A stretch of 64,000 nt of DNA, from positions 20,681 through 84,680 of the forward strand of contig NZ_CAJFCI010000015.1 in the NCBI RefSeq assembly GCF_904061905.1, given 5' to 3'. The DNA comes from Zestomonas carbonaria (lineage in GTDB: Bacteria > Pseudomonadota > Gammaproteobacteria > Pseudomonadales > Pseudomonadaceae). The notes beneath the pieces were generated by a model, which was given only the letters and a program-made list of their open reading frames with translations, did no database searches and was not told the origin of the DNA. Positions 18,226-27,171 of the stretch are shown here, one piece after another. The translations under genes and the position numbers were made by a program. The first letter of the stretch is position 1. Every line of letters starts with the position of its first letter.

Positions 18226-19038
18226 TCAGCGCTGGCAACGCGGGCAATACACGCTCGCGCGCTGCCCCAGCCTGATCTCCCGCAACGTGCTGCCACAGAC
18301 CTTGCAGAACTCGCCGCCACGGCCGTAGACGAACAGCTCCTGCTGGAAGTAGCCGGGCTTGCCGTCGCCGCCGACGAAGTCGCGCAGGGTGGTGCCGCCG
18401 CACTCGATGGCCTGGGCGAGGATGCGCTTGATCTCTTCCGCCAGCCGCATATAGCGGGCCCGCGAGATGGAACCGGCGGGGCGGCGCGGGTCGATGCCGG
18501 CGGCGAACAGCGCCTCGCTGGCGTAGATGTTGCCGACCCCGACCACCACCGCGTTGTCCATGATGAACGGCTTGACCGCCACGTTCTTGCCGCGCGAGAG
18601 CTGGTACAGGCGCTCGCCGTCGAACAGTTCGCCAAGCGGCTCCGGGCCGAGGCGCACGAGCAGCTCGTGGTGCAGCGGGTCGTTGCTCCACAGCAGCGCG
18701 CCGAAGCGGCGTGGATCGGTGTAGCGCAGCGCCAGGCCGGACTCCAGCTCGATGTCGACGTGCTCGTGCTTGGCCGCCGGCAGCCCCTGTTCGACCAGGC
18801 GCAGGCTGCCGGACATGCCCAGGTGGCCGATCAGGGTGCCGACCTCGGCCTGGATCAGCAGGTACTTGGCGCGCCGCTCGACGGCAAGGATCAGTTGGCC
18901 GGACAGGCGCACGTCGAGGTCTTCGGGAATCGGCCAGCGCAGCCGGCGCTCGCGCACCACCACGCGGCTGACGCGCTGGCCCTTGAGGTACGGCTCGATG
19001 CCGCGGCGGGTGGTTTCGACTTCGGGTAGTTCAGGCAT
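18226..19038 (-). CDS. mutM: Formamidopyrimidine-DNA glycosylase (8-oxoguanine repair)
   Basis: MutM (270 aa) excises oxidised purines and nicks the abasic site. The N-terminal [12 protein letters not shown] gives catalytic Pro2 and Glu3. A H2TH region with [15 protein letters not shown] [17 protein letters not shown] is present, and the C-terminal zinc finger is CKVCGST...YCPRC. The length is standard. The gene ends 11 bp before the family-D pair. Confidence 0.97.
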   Translation of the reverse strand: MPELPEVETTRRGIEPYLKGQRVSRVVVRERRLRWPIPEDLDVRLSGQLILAVERRAKYLLIQAEVGTLIGHLGMSGSLRLVEQGLPAAKHEHVDIELESGLALRYTDPRRFGALLWSNDPLHHELLVRLGPEPLGELFDGERLYQLSRGKNVAVKPFIMDNAVVVGVGNIYASEALFAAGIDPRRPAGSISRARYMRLAEEIKRILAQAIECGGTTLRDFVGGDGKPGYFQQELFVYGRGGEFCKVCGSTLREIRLGQRASVYCPRCQR

Positions 19039-19067
19039 GGTCGTCCGGTGATGCAGTGTCAGGTGTC

Positions 19068-19150
19068 GGCCCCCCCCCGGGAGAGAGGTCAGGGTGCGCG
19101 GCCGATCGGGAATCCGATCCTCACCCTACCCCTCTCCCGGAGGGAGAGGG
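19068..19150. repeat. Family E inverted pair (degenerate)
   Basis: A partial unit CCCCCCCCCGGGAGAGAGG (from 19071) and a full unit CCTCACCCTACCCCTCTCCC plus GGAGGGAGAGGG (19119-19150) lie between mutM and the HDOD gene. The full unit ends 9 bp from the HDOD stop codon. Confidence 0.7.
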
Positions 19151-19158
19151 AATAGCGG

Positions 19159-20025
19159 TTAGTAGCGCCCCAGCTCGCGGATGCTTTCCTTGAGGTTGTC
19201 GAAGTCGTACTCGGACAGGCCGACGTACTCCAGCACCGGCTCGCGGATCGCCTCCCACTCCTGGTCGACTTCCTGGTCGCCGAGCACCCGGTAGGACTCG
19301 CAGATGTGCTCGGCCATCTTGAGAATGGCCAGCAGGTTCTTCAACTGCGCGTCGCGGCCGGAATCGTCGCTGAACAGCGACAGGCAGTTGTGGTGGCTGG
19401 CGATCGCCTCGCAGAGGTGCTGCGGCAGGTTCCACGAACGCGCGGTGTAGTAGCCGACCACCGCGTGGTTGGTGTTGAGCAGGCGGTTCTCGGTGTCGAC
19501 GATGCGCCGCTCGCCGCTGGCACAGGCGTAGGACTCCTCGAGCACCGCCATGTAGTCGGGGAAGCGCTTGAGCATCAGCGGGATGCCGCAGTTGTGGAAC
19601 AGGCCGAGGGTGTAGGCCTCGTCCACCGCCTCGCAGCCGACGCGCTTGGCCAGGGTCAGGCAGCTCATGGCCACGTCCTGGGCGTTGTCCCAGAAGCGGT
19701 TGAGGGTGACGATGGTCTCGTCGCTCATCTCGCCCTTGATCGACAGCGCGTTGATCATGTTGATCACCGAGCGGCTGCCCAGCAGGTTCACCGCGCGCTG
19801 GATCGAGCCGACCTTGTTGGCCAGGCCGAAATACGGCGAGTTGACGATCTTCAGCAACGCCCCGGACAGCCCCGGGTCCTGGCCGATCAGGCGGGCGATG
19901 GTCTTCAGGTCGGGGTTGGGCATGACCTGCTCCATCTGCAGGTCGACCATGATCTGTGGCTGCGGCGGCACGCTGATGCCCTGCAACACCTGTTGAATCT
20001 GTTCGGCGGAAAGTTCTGTGTTCAT
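19159..20025 (-). CDS. HDOD-domain signalling protein
   Basis: This 288-aa protein has an HDOD domain (about residues 20-215; the typical FGLANKVGSIQRAVNLLG segment and LGLFHNCGIPLML where canonical HD phosphohydrolases have the HD pair). HDOD proteins lack catalytic metal ligands and act in signal transduction. The start at 20025 (MNTELSAEQIQQVL) is chosen; the open frame upstream is not coding-like. No output domain is attached and the partners are unknown. Confidence 0.88.
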   Translation of the reverse strand: MNTELSAEQIQQVLQGISVPPQPQIMVDLQMEQVMPNPDLKTIARLIGQDPGLSGALLKIVNSPYFGLANKVGSIQRAVNLLGSRSVINMINALSIKGEMSDETIVTLNRFWDNAQDVAMSCLTLAKRVGCEAVDEAYTLGLFHNCGIPLMLKRFPDYMAVLEESYACASGERRIVDTENRLLNTNHAVVGYYTARSWNLPQHLCEAIASHHNCLSLFSDDSGRDAQLKNLLAILKMAEHICESYRVLGDQEVDQEWEAIREPVLEYVGLSEYDFDNLKESIRELGRY

Positions 20026-20219
20026 CACGACTGCTCGACGGTGAGCGCGCAGTCTAGCAACTGCGCGCCGATTCACCCATGGCCTGGCGAGCCGGCCGTG
20101 GGTTTCCGGACCCATCCGGCTATCGGCGTCGTGGCGGGGAAGTTGAGGGGGCAATCGTCATTCGACAAAGCGCTGGAGGCTGGACGGGGTTCTGGTCATG
20201 CACCTTCTACGTCAAGCCT

Positions 20220-20528
20220 TTTTTCGCGGCCATGGAACTGGGCGTCCCCGCCGTTCCTACGACGGAGTCCTGTTGTAGGAGCGCGCCATGCGCGCGATCC
20301 TCGGCAACGTAGAAGCATCGCCAGCAAGCTGGCTCCTACAACAGCGGACGAGTAGCCCGGATGCAATCCGGGAGGCTGTTTATTGGGTCCCCACGCAGGG
20401 GGATGACGGGGACGCGCGCCCAACGCCAGACCGTCATTCCCGCGCACGCGGGAATCCAATGAAAGAGCGAGAGGGCCGCCTTTTCGCCCAGCCTCCAGCC
20501 CTCCAGCGCTTTTCCCCGGCTCTTCACC
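20220..20528. repeat. Composite repeat island (families F, A, D pair, G)
   Basis: Most of the 549-bp gap 20026-20574 is repeat DNA. The block 20220-20372 (TTTTTCGCGGCCATGGAACT..., an F hairpin TGTAGGAGC...GCTCCTACA, then a family-A palindrome) is nearly duplicated at 59434-59588. It is followed by an inverted pair of family D (20383-20408 and 20433-20460) and a family-G unit (20470-20528). Nothing clear is seen in 20026-20219. Confidence 0.8.
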
Positions 20529-20542
20529 CCCGCCCCTTGGTT

Positions 20543-20548
20543 TATAAT
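20543..20548 (+). promoter_or_regulatory. -10 element of the methyltransferase gene
   Basis: TATAAT followed by CGCGC lies 26 bp before the start codon, and a CCGGAG ribosome site follows. No good -35 is seen because the upstream 20 bp belong to a family-G repeat end. Confidence 0.55.
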
Positions 20549-20574
20549 CGCGCTCTTTTTCCGGAGCTTCCCTG

Positions 20575-21771
20575 ATGACCCTGCCCAGCCTGCGCCTCAA
20601 AGCCAATGCCGACCGCCGCCTGCGCGCCGGCCATCTGTGGGTCTACAGCAACGAGATCGACGTCGCCGCCACGCCGCTGGCGGCTTTCCAGCCCGGTGAC
20701 CAGGCGATCCTCGAAGCCGCCGGCGGCAAGCCGCTGGGCATCGTCGGCATCAGCCCGAACAACCTGATCTGCGCCCGCCTGCTGTCGCGCGACCTCAAGC
20801 ACACGCTGGACAAGTCGTTGCTGGTGCATCGCCTCAACGTCGCCCTGTCCCTGCGCGAGCGGCTGTTCGACGCGCCCTGCTACCGCCTGGTGTACGGCGA
20901 TTCCGACCTGCTGCCGGGGCTGGTGGTCGACCGCTTCTTCGACATCCTCGTCGTGCAACTGGCCAGCGCGACCATGGAGCGCCACAAGGACGAAGTGCTC
21001 GCCGCGCTGATCCAGGTGCTCAAGCCCAGCGGCATCCTGCTCAAGAACGACTCCGCCGCGCGCGATGCCGAGGGCCTGGAGCGCTACGTCGAGACCGTCC
21101 ACGGCGACGTGCCGGAGTGGGTCGCGCTGGAAGAGAACGGCGTGAAGTTCGAGGCGCCGGTGCTGGCCGGGCAGAAGACCGGCTGGTTCTACGACCACCG
21201 CCTCAACCGCGCGCGCCTGGCGCCCTACGTCAAGGGCAAGCGGGTGCTCGACCTGTTCAGCTACATCGGCGGCTGGGGCGTGCAGGCCGCGGCGTTCGGC
21301 GCCAGCGAAGTGATGTGCGTGGACGGCTCGGCCCTGGCCCTGGACGGCGTCGAGCGCAACGCCACCCTCAACGGCGTGGCCGAGAAGCTGACCTGCGTGG
21401 AAGGCGACGTGTTCGAGGCGCTGAAGGAGCTGAAGGCCGCCGAGGAACGCTTCGACGTGGTGATCGCCGACCCGCCCGCCTTCATCAAGCGCAAGAAGGA
21501 CCTGAAGAACGGCGAGGCCGCCTACCGCCGCCTCAACGAACAGGCCATGCGCCTGTTGACCAAGGACGGCATCCTGGTCAGCGCCTCCTGCTCCATGCAC
21601 CTGCCGGAAGACGACCTGCAGAACATCCTGCTCGGCAGCGCCCGCCACCTCGACCGCAACATCCAGTTGCTCGAACGCGGCGGCCAGGGCCCGGACCATC
21701 CGGTACACCCGGCGATCCCCGAGACCCGCTACATCAAGAGCCTGACCTGCCGCCTGCTGCCCAATAGCTGA
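20575..21771 (+). CDS. Class I SAM-dependent rRNA methyltransferase (RlmI-like)
   Basis: This 398-aa protein has an N-terminal PUA domain (about residues 1-75), then an EEHUD-type region and a Rossmann methyltransferase fold: VLDLFSYIGGWGVQAAAFGA (SAM binding), CVDGSALALDGVERNA, DVVIADPPAFIK, and SASCSMHL with the conserved cysteine. This matches RlmI/RlmK-type m5C methyltransferases of 23S rRNA; the exact target base is inferred. The TGA is followed 7 bp later by a family-B repeat. Confidence 0.88.
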   Translation: MTLPSLRLKANADRRLRAGHLWVYSNEIDVAATPLAAFQPGDQAILEAAGGKPLGIVGISPNNLICARLLSRDLKHTLDKSLLVHRLNVALSLRERLFDAPCYRLVYGDSDLLPGLVVDRFFDILVVQLASATMERHKDEVLAALIQVLKPSGILLKNDSAARDAEGLERYVETVHGDVPEWVALEENGVKFEAPVLAGQKTGWFYDHRLNRARLAPYVKGKRVLDLFSYIGGWGVQAAAFGASEVMCVDGSALALDGVERNATLNGVAEKLTCVEGDVFEALKELKAAEERFDVVIADPPAFIKRKKDLKNGEAAYRRLNEQAMRLLTKDGILVSASCSMHLPEDDLQNILLGSARHLDRNIQLLERGGQGPDHPVHPAIPETRYIKSLTCRLLPNS

Positions 21772-21777
21772 CACGGA

Positions 21778-22016
21778 CCGTAGGGTGGATGTCGCTTTTA
21801 CATCCACCAGCCTTTTCCGGTGGAAAACGCTTCGCGGTTTTCCACCCTACGCAAGCAGCTTCTCTCCATCCTGCGAAGCCGCTTTGCGTAGCCCGGATGC
21901 AATCCGGGAAAGCCCCCGCCACGTCTCCCACGTCATGCCCGCGCACGCGGGACGGTGCTTGCATCGAACGCCCTTGGCGGCCCGAAGGGTGAGCGAAGCG
22001 AGTAATCCAGAGACAG
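21778..22016. repeat. Repeat cluster (B, A, D fragment, GAGCGAAGCGAGT motif)
   Basis: A family-B element in reverse orientation (21778-21851) is followed by a family-A palindrome (21888-21908), a degenerate family-D core GCCCGCGCACGCGGG (21936-21951) and a copy of the motif GAAGGGTGAGCGAAGCGAGT also found after ggt. The remaining gap to 22354 has two small hairpins (AGGCTT-TAGG-AAGCCT at 22173-22188, GACAG-TG-CTGTC at 22191-22202) and no evident gene. It is probably the leader of the transporter operon. Confidence 0.75.
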
Positions 22017-22354
22017 AGCGAGACAGCCACTCCCACGCAGAGCGAGCCGCCCCGTTTGCGTGCCTCCGTCATCACACCCCGCACCAGGCTGGCGCGTTTC
22101 GCCGGCCACATCCTGCTACGTCGAGTGTTACCAACCCACCCCGAAAAACTGGGCGATCTGCCATCGTGGTCTAGGCTTTAGGAAGCCTTGGACAGTGCTG
22201 TCGCGGCTGGAGGATGTCTGGCGCGCTTCTTGCCTTACCTGTGCACTCAGACTGGTCGATCCTCCCACAAGGTGGTCACGACTGGCACGGATAGAGACAC
22301 CGATCGGGTTCACCCGCCGGATCGGACAACCCTGACAACTATAAGGGGAGGGGT

Positions 22355-23473
22355 ATGGCGGTACAGCCTGGGGACAAACCGTTCCTGCAATTCACCAACG
22401 TGAAGAAGACCTACGACCACAAGACCCTGGTGGTGAAGGACTTCAACCTGGATGTGGCCAAGGGCGAGTTCATCACCCTGCTCGGCCCCTCCGGTTCCGG
22501 GAAAACCACCTGCCTGATGATGCTCGCCGGCTTCGAGGACGTGACCAGCGGCGAGATCCTGATCAACGGCCGCCAGGTCACCAGCATCGCGCCCTACCAG
22601 CGCAACATCGGCATGGTGTTCCAGCAGTACGCGCTGTTCCCGCACATGACCATCCGCGAGAACCTCGCCTACCCGTTGAAGATCCGCAAGAAGTCCAAGG
22701 AAGAGATCCGCGCCAAGGTCAACGAGTACCTGGCCCTGGTCGAACTGCAGGCCTTCGGCAACCGCTATCCGGCGCAGCTCTCCGGCGGCCAGCGGCAGCG
22801 CGTGGCGCTGGCCCGCGCGCTGATCTTCGCCCCCGACATCGTGCTGATGGACGAACCGCTCGGCGCCCTGGACAAGAAGCTGCGCGAGCAGATGCAGTTC
22901 GAGATCAAGCGCCTGCACGACCAGCTCGGTTTCACGGTGATCTACGTCACCCACGACCAGACCGAGGCGCTGACCATGTCCGACCGCATCGCCGTGTTCA
23001 ACCACGGCATCGTCCAGCAGTGCGCGCCGCCCCACGTGCTCTACGAGCGCCCGGCCAACCTGTTCGTCGCCGACTTCATCGGCGAGAGCAACAAGCTCAA
23101 GGGCACCATCGAGGCAGTCGGCGACGAGCGGGTCGACGTGCGCCTCGACGACGGCGGCCTGGTCAGCGTCCTGAAGGCCAACCGTACCGAGGTCGGCCAG
23201 GCGACCACGGTGTCCATCCGCCCGGAGAAGCTCACCTTCACCGACCGCCTGGGCAGCGCCGGCAACCAGATCAGGGCGCGCTTCGTCACCAGCCACTACG
23301 TCGGCGAGTACATCCGCTACCACTTCGAGACCGCCGACGGCACCGAACTGGTGGTGAAGAACATGAACGACAGCTCGGCACCGCAGCTCGACCCGCAGGA
23401 GGAAATCTCCCTGGCCTGGCTGCCGCAGGACAGCCAGGCACTGGACCGGCACGACTCGCCGCAGCCGGCCTGA
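22355..23473 (+). CDS. ABC transporter ATPase, polyamine type (PotA-like)
   Basis: This 372-aa importer ATPase has Walker A GPSGSGKT (residues 44-51), the Q-loop VFQQYALFPH, signature [15 protein letters not shown], Walker B DIVLMDEPLGALD and the switch VTHDQ. A TOBE-type regulatory domain occupies the C-terminal 120 residues. A strong GGGGAGGGG ribosome site precedes the ATG. It is the first gene of a four-gene importer (ATPase, binding protein, two permeases) of the polyamine/opine family. The exact ligand (putrescine, spermidine or another cation) is not shown by sequence. Confidence 0.92.
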   Translation: MAVQPGDKPFLQFTNVKKTYDHKTLVVKDFNLDVAKGEFITLLGPSGSGKTTCLMMLAGFEDVTSGEILINGRQVTSIAPYQRNIGMVFQQYALFPHMTIRENLAYPLKIRKKSKEEIRAKVNEYLALVELQAFGNRYPAQLSGGQRQRVALARALIFAPDIVLMDEPLGALDKKLREQMQFEIKRLHDQLGFTVIYVTHDQTEALTMSDRIAVFNHGIVQQCAPPHVLYERPANLFVADFIGESNKLKGTIEAVGDERVDVRLDDGGLVSVLKANRTEVGQATTVSIRPEKLTFTDRLGSAGNQIRARFVTSHYVGEYIRYHFETADGTELVVKNMNDSSAPQLDPQEEISLAWLPQDSQALDRHDSPQPA

Positions 23474-23565
23474 GACCCCGCTCGCGATCTCTCGCCCGAC
23501 GCGCGGCGGATCGTGGACAGGCGCCAAGAAGGATCACCACCAACAAGAGGCAACGGAGCACAACA

Positions 23566-24639
23566 ATGGCTAGATCACTGACCACAAGCGTTTCCGCATT
23601 CGCCCTGACCGCTGCGCTGGCCATGGCATCCTTTCACGCCAGCGCCCAGGATTCGCTGACCGTGGTGTCCTGGGGCGGCGCCTACGGGGCGGCGCAGAAG
23701 AAACACGTCATCGACCCCTACCAGAAGGACAGCGGGGTCAAGGTGCTGTTCGAGGACTACTCCGGCGGTGTCGCCGAGATCAAGGCCCAGGTCGAGTCCG
23801 GCAACATCCAGTGGGACGTGGTCGACTTCGAGGTAATCGACCTCGAGCGCGCCTGCTCCGAAGGCCTGCTGGAAGAAATCCCGCGCGACATCCTGCCGCC
23901 CGGCGTGGATGGCACCCCGGCCGAGCAGGACTTCATCCCCGAAGCCCTGGCCAGCGAGTGCGCCATCGGCAACATCGTCTGGTCGGTGGTGTTCGCCTAC
24001 AACGAGCGGACCATCGGCGGCACCAAGGCCGCGACCCTCACCGACTTCTTCGACACCGCCAAGATCCCCGGCAAGCGCGCCCTGCGCAAACGTCCGCAGG
24101 TGAACCTGGAATGGGCGCTGATCGCCGACGGCGTACCGCCGGCCGAGGTCTACGAGGTGCTGGCCACGCCGGAAGGCCAGCAACGCGCTTTCGACAAGCT
24201 GGCGACCCTCAAGAAGGACATCGTCTGGTTCGACTCCTGGTCGCAGGCGCCGCAACTGCTCAACGACGGCGGCGCGGTGCTGGTGCAATCGGCCAACGGC
24301 CGCTTCTACGACGCCATCCGCCAGGAGAAGAAGCCCTTCGTGATCGTCTGGGACGGCCATGTCTACGACCTCGACGCCTGGGCCATCGTCAAGGGCTCGC
24401 CGAAGAAGGACCTGGCCCTCAAGTTCATCGCCTACGCCACCGGTTCCAAGCCACTGGCGGGCATGCCGGACGTGGCCTACGGCCCGACCCGCAAGTCCTC
24501 CACGCCGCTGATGGACCAGACCGCCGCGCCGCACCTGCCGACCGCGCACCTGGATAAAGGCATCCAGGCCGGCTCGGAGTTCTGGGCCGACCACGGCGAG
24601 GCCCTCGGCGAGAAGTTCAACGAGTGGCTGCTGAACTAA
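23566..24639 (+). CDS. Periplasmic substrate-binding protein, polyamine type
   Basis: This 357-aa binding protein has a signal peptide (MARSLTTSVSAFALTAALAM..., cleavage after ASA-QD). The mature N-terminus LTVVSWGGAYGAAQKKHVIDPY is characteristic of PotD/PotF-like family 1 binding proteins, and DSWSQAPQLLNDG and WDGHVYDLDAWAI line the expected pocket. It lies 92 bp after the ATPase. A strong hairpin follows its stop within 40 bp, as often seen where the binding protein is made in excess over the permeases. Confidence 0.9.
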   Translation: MARSLTTSVSAFALTAALAMASFHASAQDSLTVVSWGGAYGAAQKKHVIDPYQKDSGVKVLFEDYSGGVAEIKAQVESGNIQWDVVDFEVIDLERACSEGLLEEIPRDILPPGVDGTPAEQDFIPEALASECAIGNIVWSVVFAYNERTIGGTKAATLTDFFDTAKIPGKRALRKRPQVNLEWALIADGVPPAEVYEVLATPEGQQRAFDKLATLKKDIVWFDSWSQAPQLLNDGGAVLVQSANGRFYDAIRQEKKPFVIVWDGHVYDLDAWAIVKGSPKKDLALKFIAYATGSKPLAGMPDVAYGPTRKSSTPLMDQTAAPHLPTAHLDKGIQAGSEFWADHGEALGEKFNEWLLN

Positions 24640-24644
24640 GCGCC

Positions 24645-24678
24645 TGCTCCACCCTGCACCTCGTGTGCGGGGTGGAGC
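24645..24678 (+). promoter_or_regulatory. mRNA hairpin after the binding-protein gene
   Basis: GCTCCACCCTGCAC pairs with GTGCGGGGTGGAGC (14 bp with one G-U) around a 5-nt loop. It begins 6 bp after the stop codon and has no U-tract. It is probably a 3'-end stabilising or partial-termination structure that raises binding protein levels over the permeases. Confidence 0.6.
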
Positions 24679-24735
24679 CCCATGTTGTCCAGGAGTTCCA
24701 AGGGCCTCTTGGCACTACTGAGCGACCGCGACGGA

Positions 24736-24939
24736 GCCTGTTTTTGCGCGGGGCTAGGCGCGAGGAGAGAGGTTTGGTTATTCCAAATGAACGACGAGTA
24801 ACGACGCACCGCGCAAAAACAGGCCCGTCCCTTCGGGTTGCGCGGCAAATGGCGCCATGCGTCGGGCAAGGGAACGACCATTCCCTGCGTCCCGCGCCTG
24901 CGGAACGCCGCCCGGCCATGGCGCCATTTGGCGCGGCAA
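24736..24939. repeat. Large nested inverted-repeat element inside the importer operon
   Basis: A 204-bp non-coding stretch contains: perfect 16-bp arms GCCTGTTTTTGCGCGG (24736-24751) and its complement (24809-24824); an internal hairpin TTTGG-TTATT-CCAAA (24773-24787); perfect 12-bp arms AAATGGCGCCAT (24847-24858) and ATGGCGCCATTT (24918-24929), extended imperfectly to GTTGC/GCAAC outer ends; and GGGAA-N8-TTCCC (24870-24885). No ribosome site or plausible reading frame was found. It separates the binding protein from the first permease by 334 bp. It may be a mobile non-coding repeat or a structured RNA. Confidence 0.75.
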
Positions 24940-24973
24940 CGCGGTTCGCGAAGTAGTGTCAAGAGGCTCTAAC

Positions 24974-26203
24974 ATGTCATCCCTGACTTCCAGCGAAGCC
25001 GGCCAGGCCGCCAGCGCCCGGCGCAAGAAACGCCTGACCGCCTTCCTTTTCGTGGTCCCCCTGCTGGTCTTCATCCTGCTGACCTTCGTCGCGCCGATCG
25101 GCAGCATGCTGTGGCGCAGCGTGCACCATCCCACCGTGGTCGAGCTGATCCCGCGCACCATCGAACAGTTGCAGCGCTGGGACGAGCACGGCCTGCCGGA
25201 CCAGGCCACCCTGACCGTGTTCGCCGAGGAACTGCACGGCCTGGCCAAGACACGGCAGTCCGGCAAGCTGGCCGAGGAGCTCAATCGCGCCTTCACCGGC
25301 ATGTCCAGCGTGGTCAAGACCACCGCCCGCCAGGTAGGCCGCCTGGACCCGGAACAGCTTGACGAACAGGGCGCCGAGACCCTGCTCAAGACCCATCGCA
25401 ACTGGTCGCGCAGCGAGGTCTGGTACGCCATCAAGCGCGCCGGCAAGGCCTACACCTACGACTACTACCTGACCGCCCTGGACCTGGAACCGCACCCGGA
25501 CGAAGGCATCAAGGAACGCAGTACGCAGATCTACCAGAAGCTGTACAGCAAGACCCTGAACATGGCGCTGGTGATCACCCTGCTCTGCGCCCTGCTCGGC
25601 TACCCGTTGTCCTATTACCTGGCCAACCTGCCGGAGAACCGCGCCAACCTGCTGCTGGTGATGGTGCTGCTGCCGTTCTGGACCTCGCTGCTGGTGCGCA
25701 CCACCGCGTGGATCGCGCTGTTGCAGACCAACGGGGTGATCAACTCGTTCCTGATCGGCACCGGGGCGATCAACCAGCCGTTCGAGATGCTCTACACCTC
25801 GTTCGCCACCGTGCTGGCCATGACCCACATCCTGCTGCCGTTCATGGTCCTGCCGCTGTACAGCGTGATGCGCGGCATCGACCCCAGCTACCTGCGCGCG
25901 GCCCTGTCGCTCGGCGCCCGGCCGATCCCGGCCTTCGCCCGCATCTACTTCCCGATGACCCTGCCGGGGCTGAGCGCCGGCGCGCTGCTGGTGTTCATCA
26001 TCTCCGTCGGCTACTACATCACCCCGGCGCTGGTCGGCGGCACCGACGGGCAGATGATCAGCAACATCATCGCCTTCCACATGCAGTCGTCGAACAACTG
26101 GGAGCTGGCCGCCGCGCTGGGCTCGCTGCTGCTGGCGCTGATCCTGATCCTCTACTGGGTGTACGACCGTTTCGTCGGCGCCAGCAATATCAAGTTGGGA
26201 TGA
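24974..26203 (+). CDS. ABC transporter permease, PotB-like, with large periplasmic insertion
   Basis: This 409-aa permease is about 110 residues longer than usual PotB proteins. TM1 is near residues 22-42 (LTAFLFVVPLLVFILLTFV), then a hydrophilic, helical insertion runs to about residue 190, followed by five membrane segments. The cytoplasmic EAA-like loop is LRAALSLGARPIPAFARIYFPMTLPG. The insertion probably lies in the periplasm, where it could contact the binding protein. No promoter is obvious; it may depend on read-through of the structured element upstream. Confidence 0.88.
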   Translation: MSSLTSSEAGQAASARRKKRLTAFLFVVPLLVFILLTFVAPIGSMLWRSVHHPTVVELIPRTIEQLQRWDEHGLPDQATLTVFAEELHGLAKTRQSGKLAEELNRAFTGMSSVVKTTARQVGRLDPEQLDEQGAETLLKTHRNWSRSEVWYAIKRAGKAYTYDYYLTALDLEPHPDEGIKERSTQIYQKLYSKTLNMALVITLLCALLGYPLSYYLANLPENRANLLLVMVLLPFWTSLLVRTTAWIALLQTNGVINSFLIGTGAINQPFEMLYTSFATVLAMTHILLPFMVLPLYSVMRGIDPSYLRAALSLGARPIPAFARIYFPMTLPGLSAGALLVFIISVGYYITPALVGGTDGQMISNIIAFHMQSSNNWELAAALGSLLLALILILYWVYDRFVGASNIKLG

Positions 26204-26208
26204 TATTG

Positions 26209-26286
26209 AGCGGCAAGCTTCGAGCCACAAGCTTCAAGCCAGAGCCGCTCCGCCTTTGCTCTTACTTGTAGCTTGCGGCTTACAGG
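26209..26286. repeat. Family H repeat between the permease genes
   Basis: GCGGCAAGCTTCGAGCCACA at the left and TTGTAGCTTGCGGCTTACAG at the right form an imperfect inverted pair with an inner GCTTCAAGC unit. It lies within the 104-bp space between the two permease genes. Related copies: 59936-59963 and 60645-60719. Confidence 0.75.
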
Positions 26287-26307
26287 TATTTTTCAGGACG
26301 ACACGCT

Positions 26308-27159
26308 ATGAAAACTCCCGCCTACTACGGTTTCTGGCACCACCTGGGGAGCTGGCTGCTGAAGGCCAGTTCCTGGCTGGTGCTGCTGTTCCTGATCCTG
26401 CCGATCCTGGTGATCGTGCCGCTGTCGTTCAACACCGAGCCGTTCTTCAGCTTCACCGAGGGCATGCTCACCCTGCAGCCGGAAGCCTACTCGCTGCGCT
26501 GGTACGACCAGGTGTTCACCGACCCGCGCTGGATCCTGGCGATCAAGAACAGCTTCATCATCGGCATCTTCGCCACCGCGCTGGCCACCGTGCTGGGCAC
26601 CTGCGCGGCGGTGGGCCTGGCCCGGGACGAGATGCCCTTCCGGCGCTTCATCACCGCCCTGCTGCTGTCGCCGATGATCGTGCCGCTGATCATCACCGCC
26701 GCCGGGATGTTCTTCTTCTATTCCGACTTCGGCCTGGCCGGCACCTACCTGGGCGTGATCATCGCCCACGCGGCGCTGGGCACGCCGTTCGTGATCATCA
26801 CCGTCACCGCCACCCTGGCGGGCTTCGACTACTCGCTGGTGCGCGCCGCCCTGAACCTGGGCGCCACGCCGCTGCGGGTGTTCTTCGACGTGATCATGCC
26901 GCTGATCCGGCCAGGGGTGATCTCCGGCGCGCTGTTCGCCTTCATCACCTCCTTCGACGAGGTGGTGGTCATCCTGTTCATGGCCGGGCCCCAGCAGCGC
27001 ACCATCCCCCGGCAGATGTTCTCGGGCCTGCGCGAGCAGATCAACCCGAGCATCCTCGCCGTGGCGACCCTGCTGATCCTCGTCTCCATCGCCCTGCTGG
27101 TGACCCTCGAACTGCTCCGCCGCCGCGCCGAACGACTACGCCTGGAGCCCGCCGAATAA
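26308..27159 (+). CDS. ABC transporter permease, PotC-like
   Basis: This 283-aa inner-membrane permease has six predicted membrane segments and the EAA loop VRAALNLGATPLRVFFDVIMP (near residues 175-195). Its length is normal for the PotC family, and it is the second permease of the importer. The stop is followed 12 bp later by a family-C repeat. Confidence 0.9.
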   Translation: MKTPAYYGFWHHLGSWLLKASSWLVLLFLILPILVIVPLSFNTEPFFSFTEGMLTLQPEAYSLRWYDQVFTDPRWILAIKNSFIIGIFATALATVLGTCAAVGLARDEMPFRRFITALLLSPMIVPLIITAAGMFFFYSDFGLAGTYLGVIIAHAALGTPFVIITVTATLAGFDYSLVRAALNLGATPLRVFFDVIMPLIRPGVISGALFAFITSFDEVVVILFMAGPQQRTIPRQMFSGLREQINPSILAVATLLILVSIALLVTLELLRRRAERLRLEPAE

Positions 27160-27171
27160 CCCACGCATACC

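Noticed and set aside
20025..20154. Longer N-terminus for the HDOD protein
   Set aside because: The added residues are basic and unlike the family; the ATG at 20025 gives the expected start.
22283..22301. Possible sigma-54 promoter (CTGGCACGGATAGAGACA) before the polyamine-type ATPase
   Set aside because: The -24 half matches, but the -12 has GA instead of GC at the critical position.
24640..24973. A small gene inside the structured gap of the polyamine-type importer
   Set aside because: Open frames there are short, lack ribosome sites and are built from inverted-repeat arms.
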